From assembly GCF_028823535.1 (NCBI RefSeq), contig NZ_JAQIYM010000019.1, positions 47,459-111,458 on the forward strand: a stretch of DNA of 64,000 nt, written 5' to 3'. Every line of letters begins with the position of its first letter. The stretch's first letter is position 1. Position numbers and translations under genes: made by a program. Of the stretch, positions 26,506-34,745 are shown in pieces. A model generated the notes under the pieces. The model saw only the letters and a program-made list of their open reading frames with translations. It made no database searches and had not been told where the DNA came from. The DNA comes from Pseudomonas serbica. GTDB taxonomy: Bacteria; Pseudomonadota; Gammaproteobacteria; Pseudomonadales; Pseudomonadaceae.

Positions 26506-27258
26506 ATGGCCGATAACGTTCTATCTCTTGGCAGCGTCCCGCTGCACACCCAGCTACGCGACATCCTGCGTGCGCGCATCCTCGACGGTGAATACCCGCA
26601 GGACAGCCAGATGCCGTCCGAAAGCGAGCTCGGCGCGCTGTTCAAGGTCAGCCGCATTACCGTGCGCCAGGCCCTCGGCGATCTGCAGAAGGAAGGGCTG
26701 ATCTTCAAGATCCACGGCAAGGGCACCTTCGTCGCCAAACCCAAGACCTTCCAGAACGTCAGCACCTTGCAAGGCCTGGCCGAATCCATGACCGGTCGTG
26801 GTTATGAGGTGATCAACCGCCTGCGCAGCTTCAAGTTCATCGCCGCCGACAAGCGGGTCGCCGAGCGCTTGCAGGTCGCCGAAGGCGAGGTCGTGGCGCA
26901 GATCAAACGCGTTCGCCTGATCAACCGCGAGCCGATTTCGCTGGAAATCACCTACCTGCCCAAAGCCGTCGGCGAGCGTTTGGAGAAGGCCGACCTGGTC
27001 ACCCGCGACATTTTCCTGATCCTGGAAAACGACTGCGGCCTGGCCCTCGGTCACGCTGACCTCGCCATCGACGCGGTGCTGGCCGACAGCGACCTGACCC
27101 AGGCGCTGAACGTCGAGGCCGGCTCGCCGATCATGCGCATCGAGCGCCTGACCCACGACGCCCAAGGCCGGCCCCTGGATTTCGAACACCTTTACTACCG
27201 TGGCGATGCCTTCCAGTACCGCCTGCGGATCGATCGGCAAAAAGGGGCGCAGGCATGA
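26506..27258 (+). CDS. GntR/HutC-family (UTRA domain) regulator of the AprAB-like operon
   Basis: The 250-residue regulator has a GntR winged helix (about 5-75; MPSESELGALFKVSRITVRQALGDL) and a C-terminal UTRA ligand domain (about 90-245, ending FEHLYYRGDAFQYRLRIDR). The start is ATG 26506; GTG 26497 would add three residues. It overlaps the following flavoprotein gene by four bases (GCATGA) and therefore heads the operon. UTRA regulators usually sense small metabolites such as sugars, histidine intermediates or phosphonates; the ligand here is unknown. Confidence 0.85.
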   Translation: MADNVLSLGSVPLHTQLRDILRARILDGEYPQDSQMPSESELGALFKVSRITVRQALGDLQKEGLIFKIHGKGTFVAKPKTFQNVSTLQGLAESMTGRGYEVINRLRSFKFIAADKRVAERLQVAEGEVVAQIKRVRLINREPISLEITYLPKAVGERLEKADLVTRDIFLILENDCGLALGHADLAIDAVLADSDLTQALNVEAGSPIMRIERLTHDAQGRPLDFEHLYYRGDAFQYRLRIDRQKGAQA

Positions 27259-28985
27259 CCCGAACGACAGTGGAACAGGAATACGACATCGTGGTGATCG
27301 GCGGCGGCACTGCCGGACCCATGGCGGCGATCAAGGCCAAGGAGCGCAATCGCAATTTGCGCGTGCTGTTGATCGACAAGGCCAACGTCAAGCGTAGCGG
27401 CGCGATCAGCATGGGCATGGACGGCCTGAATAACGCAATCATCCCCGGCCACTCGACGCCGGAGCAGTACACCAAGGAAATCACCATTGCCAACGACGGC
27501 ATCGTCAACCAGGCGGCGGTCTATGCCTATGCGACCCACAGCTTCGAAACCATCGAGCAACTGGATCGCTGGGGCGTCAAGTTCGAGAAGGACGAGACCG
27601 GCGACTATGCAGTGAAAAAGGTCCACCACATGGGCGCCTACGTGCTGCCGATGCCGGAAGGGCATGACATCAAGAAAGTGCTGTACCGGCAGTTGAAACG
27701 GGCGCGGGTGAGCATTACCAATCGCCTGGTCTGCACCCGTTTGCTCAAGGATGAAGAGGGCGCGGTCAACGGCGTGATGGGATTCGATTGCCGCACTGCC
27801 GACTTCCATGTGATCAAGGCCAAGGCAGTGATCCTCGCCTGCGGTGCCGCCGGGCGCCTGGGCCTGCCATCCTCGGGGTACCTGATGGGTACCTACGAAA
27901 ACCCGACCAATGCCGGCGACGGTTACGCCATGGCCTATCACGCCGGGGCGGAACTGGCGAACCTGGAGTGCTTCCAGATCAACCCGCTGATCAAGGACTA
28001 CAACGGCCCGGCCTGCGCCTACGTCACCGGCCCCCTGGGCGGCTACACCGCCAACAACAAGGGCGAGCGCTTCATCGAGTGCGACTACTGGAGCGGGCAA
28101 ATGATGTGGGAGTTCCACCAGGAGCTGGAAAGCGGCAATGGCCCGGTGTTTCTCAAGCTCGATCACCTGGCCGAGGAAACCATCCAGAACATCGAAGAGA
28201 TCCTGCACAGCAACGAGCGGCCGAGCCGCGCTCAGTTCCACGCCAACCGCGGCACCGATTACCGCACGCAGATGGTCGAGATGCACATCTCCGAAATCGG
28301 TTTTTGCAGCGGGCATTCGGCGTCGGGGGTGTGGGTCAACGAGAAGGCCGAAACGTCGGTCAAGGGCCTGTATTCGGCGGGTGATATGGCCGCGGTGCCG
28401 CACAACTACATGCTCGGTGCGTTCACCTATGGCTGGTTTGCCGGCAACAATGCGGCTGACTTTGTCGTCGGCCGCGAGTTTTCCGCACTGGATGCCAAGC
28501 AGATTGAAGTCGAAAAACAGCGGGTGTATGCGCCCCTGGACCGCGCACACGGACTGCCACCGGCCCAGGTCGAGTACAAGCTGCGCCGCTTCGTCAACGA
28601 CTACCTGCAGCCGCCGAAAGTGACCAGGAAGATGCAGATCGGCCTGCAACGCTTCAGCGACATCCAGCGCGACCTCAATCAGATCAAGGCCCATAACGCC
28701 CATGAGCTGATGCGCGCCATGGAAGTCAGCATGATCCGCGACTGCGCCGAAATGGCGGCCCGCGCCTCGCTGTTTCGCGCCGAAAGTCGTTGGGGGCTCT
28801 ACCACTACCGGGTCGATCATCCGCAACGCAACGACAGCGACTGGTTCTGCCACTGCCACCTGAAGAAGGATGAAAACGGCTTGATGAGCAGTTTCAAGAA
28901 AGCCGTCGAGCCTTACATCATCCCGCTCGATGCCGATGAAATGCAGGCCTACGACCGGCTGCGGGTCGGTGCCGACGCGGCTTGA
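27255..28985 (+). CDS. APS-reductase-alpha-like flavoprotein (fumarate reductase/succinate dehydrogenase superfamily)
   Basis: The 576-residue protein opens with an FAD-binding Rossmann motif VIGGGTAGPMAA (G16-G18, G21) and has the flavoprotein motif SGAISMGMDGL, where Sdh/Frd would have the covalent-FAD His, so FAD is probably non-covalent as in AprA. Further on come GYAMAYHAGAELANLE and LYSAGDMAAVPHNYMLGA, the C-terminal FAD loop with an Asp. The layout matches AprA-like proteins more than succinate dehydrogenase. Its partner is the two-cluster ferredoxin encoded 26 bases downstream, as AprB is for AprA. The reaction in this organism is unknown; it is a two-electron redox step on the compound brought in by the ABC system. 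Confidence 0.82.
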   Translation: MTRTTVEQEYDIVVIGGGTAGPMAAIKAKERNRNLRVLLIDKANVKRSGAISMGMDGLNNAIIPGHSTPEQYTKEITIANDGIVNQAAVYAYATHSFETIEQLDRWGVKFEKDETGDYAVKKVHHMGAYVLPMPEGHDIKKVLYRQLKRARVSITNRLVCTRLLKDEEGAVNGVMGFDCRTADFHVIKAKAVILACGAAGRLGLPSSGYLMGTYENPTNAGDGYAMAYHAGAELANLECFQINPLIKDYNGPACAYVTGPLGGYTANNKGERFIECDYWSGQMMWEFHQELESGNGPVFLKLDHLAEETIQNIEEILHSNERPSRAQFHANRGTDYRTQMVEMHISEIGFCSGHSASGVWVNEKAETSVKGLYSAGDMAAVPHNYMLGAFTYGWFAGNNAADFVVGREFSALDAKQIEVEKQRVYAPLDRAHGLPPAQVEYKLRRFVNDYLQPPKVTRKMQIGLQRFSDIQRDLNQIKAHNAHELMRAMEVSMIRDCAEMAARASLFRAESRWGLYHYRVDHPQRNDSDWFCHCHLKKDENGLMSSFKKAVEPYIIPLDADEMQAYDRLRVGADAA

Positions 28986-29011
28986 AGCCGTCAACAATAG
29001 AGAGACCGAAA

Positions 29012-29257
29012 ATGGCCTATCAACCCCAGGAAATCTTTTTCCGCTCCAACGCGCCGGTCACCGTCGATGAGGACCTGTGCATCGCCCACAAAGGCTGCAC
29101 CGTGTGCGTCGATGTGTGCCCGATGGACTTGCTGGCGATCAATCCGGCCACGCAAAAGGCCTACATGGCCTTCGATGAATGCTGGTACTGCATGCCCTGT
29201 GAAAAGGACTGCCCGACGGGGGCGGTGAAAGTGGACATCCCTTATTTGCTGCGTTGA
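29012..29257 (+). CDS. AprB-like ferredoxin with two [4Fe-4S] clusters
   Basis: The 81-residue protein has cysteines C23, C29, C32, C36 and C57, C60, C63, C67, each last one followed by Pro. This is a bacterial 2x[4Fe-4S] ferredoxin with the longer C-x5-C first spacing typical of the APS-reductase beta subunit, without its C-terminal tail. It should pass electrons to or from the flavoprotein encoded just upstream. ATG 29012 is chosen over TTG 28982 because family members start a few residues before the EIFFRSNAPV segment. Confidence 0.88.
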   Translation: MAYQPQEIFFRSNAPVTVDEDLCIAHKGCTVCVDVCPMDLLAINPATQKAYMAFDECWYCMPCEKDCPTGAVKVDIPYLLR

Positions 29258-29269
29258 ATGACAGGACGC

Positions 29270-29336
29270 CTTCGCGAGCAGGCTCGCTCCCACCTTTGGA
29301 ATGCATTCACCTGTGGGAGCGAGCCTGCTCGCGAAG
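29270..29336. repeat. REP pair (type B)
   Basis: Inverted 24-base arms (CTTCGCGAGCAGGCTCGCTC and CAC, then the complement) are separated by 19 bases. It sits inside the operon between the ferredoxin and the binding-protein gene and may stabilise upstream mRNA or set different levels. Confidence 0.9.
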
Positions 29337-29468
29337 AGGCCCGTACAGACAACTCAAAACGCCATCCGGCCACCCCCGGACGCTTGCTTCAAAGACACCC
29401 CTCGTTTCCCACCACGCCCTGATCGTGGCGGAGACGAACATCCTATAAACGATTCGAGGGGATTCACC

Positions 29469-30875
29469 ATGTTATTGCGTGCAGCATTGGCCGGTCTGGT
29501 ACTGGCTTCGTTCACCTGGTCGGCACAGGCCGAAACCATCCGCATAGCCATCGGCACCCAGGACACCACGATCAACTGCGCCGCCGGCGGCCTGTTGATT
29601 CGCGAGCTCGGCCTGCTGGACAAATACCTGCCCCACGACGGCCAGTACAAGGACGCCCAGTACGACATCGAGTGGAAGAACTTCACCAGTGGCGCGCCGC
29701 TGACCAACGAGATGGTCGCCGGCAAGCTCGACTTCGGTGCCATGGCCGATTTCCCCGGTTCGTTCAACGGCGTGGCGTTTGAAACCGCCGGCAAGCACAG
29801 CCTGTTCATCAGCGTGCTGTCGGGCAGCACCCAGGGCAGTGGCAACGGCATCGTGGTGCCGAGTGCATCGGGCGTGCAGTCGCTGGCCGAGCTCAAGGGC
29901 AAGACCATTTCCGTGCCGTTCGCGTCCACCGCCCATGGCATGTTGCTGCGCGCGGTGGCGGCCCAGGGCTGGGACCCGCTCAAGGACGTGAACATCATCG
30001 CCCAGCCACCGGAAGTCGCCGGCTCCGCGTTGCAGGCCGGCAAGATCGACGCCCATGCCGACTTCGTGCCGTTCGCCGAACTGTTCCCGAGCCGGGGCTT
30101 TGCGCGCAAGATCTACGACGGTTCCCAGGCCGGCGCGCCGACCTTCCACGGTGCGCTCGTCGACCAGGCCTATGCGAAGAAATACCCGGAAATCGTCGTC
30201 GCCTACCTGCGCGCCAGTATTGAAGCCAACCAGCTGCTCGCCGCCGAGCCTGAGAAATACAGCGAGCTGATCGCCAAGGTCACCGGCGTCGACGCCGAGG
30301 TCAACTACCTGTTCCACGGCCCGCTCGGCGTACAGACCCGCGACCTGAGCTGGAAACCGGAGTATCGCCAGGCCGTCGGCACTGCCATCGACACCCTCAA
30401 GCTGCTGAAGAAAGCCGATCGCGGTCTCGACCTGAATACCTTCATCGACGACCAGTACATTCGCGCCGCGTTCAAGGCCTCGAACCTGGACTACAGCGCG
30501 CAGCTGGCCAATTACCAGCAGACGCCGCTCAAGGCCGTCGATGCCGCCAGTGGTGAAGCCATCACCGACTTCAGTCATGTGGCCGAGATCTGGGTGCGTG
30601 GCGAGCCGAAGGTCCGTCAGTACGCTTCGGCGCAAGCGGCATTCACAGCGTTGGCCGCGCTGCAGCAGGAAGGCAAGAACATTCGCGCGGTGTATGCCCA
30701 GGCCAGTGACAGCGGGATCAAGTTGCTGGCCGACCAGGCGTGGTTTGCCAGTGATGCGAAAGGGCGCCTCAGTGCGTTCCTGCTCAAGGGCCAGGCCCAG
30801 CAATTCGCCACGGCCCATGGCGGCAAGGTGTTCGATTTCACCGACGCCACCAACCAGGCCGTGGCCAGCCGCTGA
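29469..30875 (+). CDS. ABC transporter periplasmic binding protein (nitrate/sulfonate/taurine type)
   Basis: The 468-residue protein has a signal peptide MLLRAALAGLVLASFTWSAQA cut before ETIRIAIG, then an NMT1/SsuA-like fold (ADFPGSFNGVAFETAG; GNGIVVP; LKGKTISVPFASTAHGMLLRAV). It is about 130 residues longer than usual TauA/SsuA proteins. The extra C-terminal part (after about 350, DFSHVAEIWVRGEPKVRQYASA) resembles a NosL- or DUF-like add-on and is unexplained. GAGGGG precedes ATG 29469. It feeds the permease and ATPase encoded next. The ligand is not known; a sulfonate or sulfate ester is plausible because of the APS-reductase-like partner. Confidence 0.85.
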   Translation: MLLRAALAGLVLASFTWSAQAETIRIAIGTQDTTINCAAGGLLIRELGLLDKYLPHDGQYKDAQYDIEWKNFTSGAPLTNEMVAGKLDFGAMADFPGSFNGVAFETAGKHSLFISVLSGSTQGSGNGIVVPSASGVQSLAELKGKTISVPFASTAHGMLLRAVAAQGWDPLKDVNIIAQPPEVAGSALQAGKIDAHADFVPFAELFPSRGFARKIYDGSQAGAPTFHGALVDQAYAKKYPEIVVAYLRASIEANQLLAAEPEKYSELIAKVTGVDAEVNYLFHGPLGVQTRDLSWKPEYRQAVGTAIDTLKLLKKADRGLDLNTFIDDQYIRAAFKASNLDYSAQLANYQQTPLKAVDAASGEAITDFSHVAEIWVRGEPKVRQYASAQAAFTALAALQQEGKNIRAVYAQASDSGIKLLADQAWFASDAKGRLSAFLLKGQAQQFATAHGGKVFDFTDATNQAVASR

Positions 30876-30889
30876 GTCAGAGGTGAAAC

Positions 30890-31663
30890 ATGTTTGCACG
30901 CTGGATTCCAAGGGCTGCCTCACTGCTGCTCTGCCTGTTGTTCTGGCAACTCGCCGCCAGCCACCACTGGAACCTTGGCCTTGTGACCTTCGCCAACGTC
31001 CCGACCCCCCTGGCCGTTATTGAAGCGGCCCTAAGCCTCGGCGACTCCGGCAAGCTCGCCCGGCACCTGGGCAGCAGCCTTGGCCGGGTGTTCGCCGGTT
31101 ACCTCGCCGCGCTGGTCATCGGCGTCGCCTTGGGCTTGGCCATCGGCCGTTCGAAGTGGGCCGAGGACTTGCTGCTGCCACCGCTGGAAGTGCTGCGCCC
31201 GATCCCCGCCGTGGCGTGGATTCCCCTGGCGATCCTGATGTTTCCCTCGTCCGAGCTGTCGATGGTCTTCATCACGTTTACAGGCGCCTTGTTCCCGATC
31301 CTGCTCAACACCGTGCATGGCGTCGAAGGCGTCGACCCACGCCTGATCGCTTCGGCGAAAAGCCTCGGGGCAGGGCGCCGGGCAATGTTGCTGGAAGTGA
31401 TCGTGCCGGGCGCCGCCCCGAGCATCATCACCGGCCTTGCCATTGGCATGGGCACGTCTTGGTTTTGCCTGGTGACCGCCGAGATGATCTCCGGCCAATA
31501 CGGCATCGGCTATTACACCTGGGAGTCCTACACCATCCAGAACTACCCCGACATCGTGGTCGGGATGCTGCTGATCGGCGTACTCGGGATGGGCAGCAGC
31601 CTGCTGATCAAACGCCTGGGCGGCCTGTTCACGCCCTGGCATCGACCACGAGGAAAAGCCTGA
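30890..31663 (+). CDS. ABC transporter permease (SsuC/TauC type)
   Basis: The 257-residue inner-membrane protein has six helices and the EAA loop SAKSLGAGRRAMLLEVIVPGAAPSIITGL for contact with the ATPase. It matches the nitrate/sulfonate/taurine permease family in length and layout. It starts 14 bases after the binding-protein gene, and its TGA overlaps the ATG of the ATPase gene (TGATG). It works as a homodimer. Confidence 0.9.
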   Translation: MFARWIPRAASLLLCLLFWQLAASHHWNLGLVTFANVPTPLAVIEAALSLGDSGKLARHLGSSLGRVFAGYLAALVIGVALGLAIGRSKWAEDLLLPPLEVLRPIPAVAWIPLAILMFPSSELSMVFITFTGALFPILLNTVHGVEGVDPRLIASAKSLGAGRRAMLLEVIVPGAAPSIITGLAIGMGTSWFCLVTAEMISGQYGIGYYTWESYTIQNYPDIVVGMLLIGVLGMGSSLLIKRLGGLFTPWHRPRGKA

Positions 31664-32511
31664 TGAGTGTTTTTCAACAGCCTGAAGGGCGTATCGATAT
31701 CCGCGGTTTGTCGATCAGCCTGGGCGAAGGCAGCGCCGCTTTTGAAGCCGTGCAGGGCCTCGATTGCCAGATAGAGCCGGGGCAGTTCGTGTGCATCCTC
31801 GGGCCGTCCGGTTGCGGCAAGTCCACCTTGCTCGGCGCCCTGGCCGGTCACCTGCAACCGCGCGCTGGCAGCCTCGAGGTCGATGGCGCGTCGGTGTCCG
31901 GCCCGTCGCCGCAACGGGGCATGGTGTTCCAGCATCACACGCTGTTCCCCTGGCGAACCGTGCGCGACAACGTGGCTTTCGGCCTGAAAATGCGCGGTGT
32001 CGGCAAATCAGAACGGCACCGGGCCGCCGAGGAAATCCTCGCCCTGGTGGGACTGCAAGACTTCGCCGAGCGTTGGCCGGATCAACTCTCCGGTGGCATG
32101 CAACAGCGGGTGGAAATCGCCCGAGTGCTGGTCAATCGGCCACGGCTGTTGCTGATGGACGAGCCCTTTGGCGCCCTCGATGCCTTGACCCGCCTGAACA
32201 TGCAGGAGCTGTTGCTGGACATCTGGACGCGCATCCGCACCACCGTGGTGTTCGTCACCCATGACATCGACGAAGCGCTGTTCCTCGCTGACCGCCTGCT
32301 GGTCATGAGTTCGCGTCCCGGGCGGATCATCGAAGACCTGCGCCTGGATTTCCCGCGGCCACGCACCACCGAATTGATGACCAGCCATGAGTTCTCCCGC
32401 TTGAAGCGTCACTGCCTCGAATTACTGCGTCACGTAGACGGTCGGCAATTACCCCGCCTGAATCCTCTCGGACTGCCCCCTGAACACAAACTGCCGCGAT
32501 TTGCCCTATGA
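31663..32511 (+). CDS. ABC transporter ATP-binding protein (SsuB/TauB type)
   Basis: The 282-residue ATPase has Walker A GPSGCGKST, Q-loop FQHHTLFPWRTV, signature LSGGMQQRVEIARVL, Walker B LLLMDEPFGALD and switch His in VTHDIDEA. The pattern FGALDALTRLNMQELLLDIW is typical of the nitrate/taurine branch. It overlaps the permease stop at its start, and its own stop overlaps the HEAT gene by four bases (ATGA), so all are translated together. Confidence 0.92.
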   Translation: MSVFQQPEGRIDIRGLSISLGEGSAAFEAVQGLDCQIEPGQFVCILGPSGCGKSTLLGALAGHLQPRAGSLEVDGASVSGPSPQRGMVFQHHTLFPWRTVRDNVAFGLKMRGVGKSERHRAAEEILALVGLQDFAERWPDQLSGGMQQRVEIARVLVNRPRLLLMDEPFGALDALTRLNMQELLLDIWTRIRTTVVFVTHDIDEALFLADRLLVMSSRPGRIIEDLRLDFPRPRTTELMTSHEFSRLKRHCLELLRHVDGRQLPRLNPLGLPPEHKLPRFAL

Positions 32512-33470
32512 CCTCACTATTCGATGTAACCGACAACGACGACATCCTCGCCCTGCAACCGCGCCTGACCGATGACGATGCCGGCGTGCGCCGCATCGCC
32601 CTGATCGAACTGGCCGACCTGGAAGAACCGGACGGCCTGCTGTGGCTGGTCGATCGACTGGCCGAAGACCCGGCCGAAGAAGTCCGTGCCGAAGCCGCGC
32701 GCTTGCTGGAGGCCTGGGAAGATGAACCCGTGGTCGAGGCGCTGTGCCAGGCGCTGACCGATCCATCCGCCGCGGTGCAAGCCGCCGCTGCGCAAAGCCT
32801 CAGCCTGCTCAAGAGCGAAGCGGCGGGCCGGCTGATCCTGCCGTGGACCGGGCATGCCGAGATCGGCGTGCGCATCGCCGCGTTCAGGGCCCTGCGCGAA
32901 TTGCGCTATCCCCAGGCGGCCTCGGCGGCGCTGTTGGCGCTGGGCGATCAGGACGCCAATGTGCGCCGTGAAGCGGTGGGTGTGCTGGGCTGGCTCAAGC
33001 AACTCGATGCCTTGCCGGACCTGGCGCGATTGGCCAGTGCCGACCCGGACACCGAGGTGCGCCGCGCCGCCACCGGTGCACTTGGCCTGGCATCCGACGC
33101 ACAGGTGCTGCCGGCCCTGCGCCAGGCCTTGCAGGACCAGGCCTGGCAAGTGCGCGAAGAGGCCGCCACCACTCTTGGCAAGGTTGGGCACGTCGATGCC
33201 GGCCCGGCCCTGGTCGAAGCCTTGAGCGACGATTACTGGCAGGTGCGCCTGCGTGCCACCCGCAGTCTCGGCCGCTTGCGTTACGCCCTGGCCCTCGACG
33301 CGCTGATTGATACCCTCGGCCACCGCATCAGCAACCTGCGCAAGGAAGCCGCCCTGGCCTTGGGCGAACTGAACGAAAAAGGCGCCATCGCACCGTTGCT
33401 GGCCGCCCAGGATGACGGCGATCCGGAAGTGCGCAAGGCGGTGCGCATTGCCCTGAGTCAGCTGCAATGA
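32508..33470 (+). CDS. HEAT-repeat protein of the AprAB-like operon
   Basis: The 320-residue protein is made almost entirely of about nine HEAT-like (PBS lyase type) repeats of roughly 31 residues, with the recurrent pattern D-x-x-V-R-x-x-A-x-x-x-L-G, for example DANVRREAVGVLGWL, DTEVRRAATGALGLA and AWQVREEAATTLGKV. It is cytoplasmic, with no catalytic signature. Such alpha solenoids act as protein scaffolds or assembly factors. Being coupled to the DUF971 gene and following an Fe-S/flavin enzyme, it may help load or target those subunits; this is inference. Confidence 0.85.
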   Translation: MTSLFDVTDNDDILALQPRLTDDDAGVRRIALIELADLEEPDGLLWLVDRLAEDPAEEVRAEAARLLEAWEDEPVVEALCQALTDPSAAVQAAAAQSLSLLKSEAAGRLILPWTGHAEIGVRIAAFRALRELRYPQAASAALLALGDQDANVRREAVGVLGWLKQLDALPDLARLASADPDTEVRRAATGALGLASDAQVLPALRQALQDQAWQVREEAATTLGKVGHVDAGPALVEALSDDYWQVRLRATRSLGRLRYALALDALIDTLGHRISNLRKEAALALGELNEKGAIAPLLAAQDDGDPEVRKAVRIALSQLQ

Positions 33471-33745
33471 ACCCGGTGGCGGTGGGTAATTCCCGGAGCA
33501 AAAAACAACTGCGCTTGAACTGGCCCGATGGCCGCGAGCAGTGCCTCGATCATGCCGAGTTGCGCCGCCAGTGCCCGTGCTCGCAATGCCGGGCGTTTCG
33601 CTTGCGCGGGATGACACCGCTGGTGGACGACCGTGTTCGGCTGATCGAGGTGAATGCCCAGGGGTATGGGTTGCAGTTGGTGTTCAGTGATGGCCACGAA
33701 CGCGGGATCTACCCGTGGGCCTATCTCGGCGGACTTGATCTGTGA
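33467..33745 (+). CDS. DUF971 protein with CxCxxC metal-binding motif
   Basis: The 92-residue protein is a stand-alone DUF971 (gamma-butyrobetaine-hydroxylase N-terminal-like) domain: LRLNWPDGREQCLDHAELRRQC, then C36-P-C38-S-Q-C41 and the end WAYLGGLDL. DUF971 also occurs fused to the Fe-S carrier HCF101/Mrp, which hints at metal-cluster handling. It overlaps the HEAT gene by four bases and is the last gene of the operon, followed by a REP pair. Confidence 0.85.
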   Translation: MNPVAVGNSRSKKQLRLNWPDGREQCLDHAELRRQCPCSQCRAFRLRGMTPLVDDRVRLIEVNAQGYGLQLVFSDGHERGIYPWAYLGGLDL

Positions 33746-33755
33746 ATGGAATACC

Positions 33756-33850
33756 GCTTTCGCTGGCAAGCCAGCTCCTACAATTGATCGGGGACGACAC
33801 CAATATTGTGGTCGCCTGGCCCCTGTAGGAGCTGGCTTGCCAGCGATGGC
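33756..33850. repeat. REP pair (type A)
   Basis: The arm GCTTTCGCTGGCAAGCCAGC (33756-33775), continued by TCCTAC, and the inverted arm CTGTAGGAGCTGGCTTGCCA (from 33823), continued by GCGATGGC, are about 40 bases apart. They close the AprAB-like operon and face the convergent torF gene. Confidence 0.85.
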
Positions 33851-33898
33851 AATCTCAAATTCAGCACAAGATTCAAAGGCCAAATACAGAGTGGGAAC

Positions 33899-34636
33899 TC
33901 AGAAGGATTTGCTGATGCTCGCCACAACCGTCGCGCTGCACACGTCGTCGAAGCCCCAGTTGCTGGTGCACTGGCTCTTCGACAAATCGGTGTCGATGTA
34001 GCTCAGGCCCAGCATCACACCCGCCAGTTCGTGGGTCAGCTTGACCTCCCATTCGTGATACGAGTCCTCGGCTTCACCCGAGCTCGAATACAGGTACGGA
34101 TCCTTGAAGTCCATCAAGCCGTAACGCAGTTTCAGGCCGGTGTCGTAAGGCAACTCGGTCTCGTAACCGACATAGCTGTAGAGCGAGTTCTGCTCGCTGT
34201 CGATGCCCGGTGCATCGTCGGAATAGTAGGCGCCGAATTTCACCCCGTAGACACTGAGAATCCCGTAGACCTCACTCTGGTTGAACTGGCTTTCCTTCGG
34301 ATACGAGTATTTGAGGTAGCCCAGGTCGAGGTTGATGGCGTCTGTGGCCTCCCAGAACCAACCGGCGTAGTAGTCGACCTCCTGCCGGGTCTTCAGGCCG
34401 CCGCCAAAATCGACGTTGGATGTCCACGCGCCCAGGTACAGGCCGCTGCTGTGCGCCAGGGTTGCACCGGCCTGCAATGCGGGGTCGTTCTGGGTTTGCG
34501 AGATGCCGCGGGTTCGGTAGTCGCTGGCCAGGGTGACATCCAGCAGCAAGGAGAAATCATCATTCAAGGGCACGGCCTGGCTGCACAACGGCAGCACACT
34601 CAAGGAACCGAGGGCGAGGAGGGTGAAAGCTTTCAT
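33899..34636 (-). CDS. TorF-family outer-membrane protein
   Basis: The 245-residue protein has a signal peptide (MKAFTLLALGSLSVLPLCSQA cut near 21) and the TorF/Gcw_chp features SLLLDVTLASDYRTRGISQTQNDPALQAGATLAHSSGLYLGAWTSNVDFG. It ends in a C-terminal Phe (SISKSF) for outer-membrane insertion. Two late cysteines (CTSNWGFDDVC) may form a disulfide. The start is ATG 34636, because this is where the signal peptide begins; the ribosome site is weak. Members of the family are uncharacterised putative porins. It lies downstream of the exported amidohydrolase gene. Confidence 0.85.
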   Translation of the reverse strand: MKAFTLLALGSLSVLPLCSQAVPLNDDFSLLLDVTLASDYRTRGISQTQNDPALQAGATLAHSSGLYLGAWTSNVDFGGGLKTRQEVDYYAGWFWEATDAINLDLGYLKYSYPKESQFNQSEVYGILSVYGVKFGAYYSDDAPGIDSEQNSLYSYVGYETELPYDTGLKLRYGLMDFKDPYLYSSSGEAEDSYHEWEVKLTHELAGVMLGLSYIDTDLSKSQCTSNWGFDDVCSATVVASISKSF

Positions 34637-34694
34637 GGGGTACGTCCCGCTATTGTGATTGTTATGGGCAGATTTCAAGCAAGGCTGCGCCGGG

Positions 34695-34716
34695 CCTCGT
34701 GCTGTAAAGCACGAGG
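34695..34716 (-). terminator. Hairpin after the amidohydrolase gene
   Basis: A nine-base stem (CCTCGTGCT with its complement) and four-base loop lie between the amidohydrolase stop and the torF start. There is no T-run, so the stop would be partial or the hairpin may only stabilise mRNA. Confidence 0.4.
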
Positions 34717-34745
34717 TCGGGCAGTGGGGGTGTTGCAGTTTTTTG

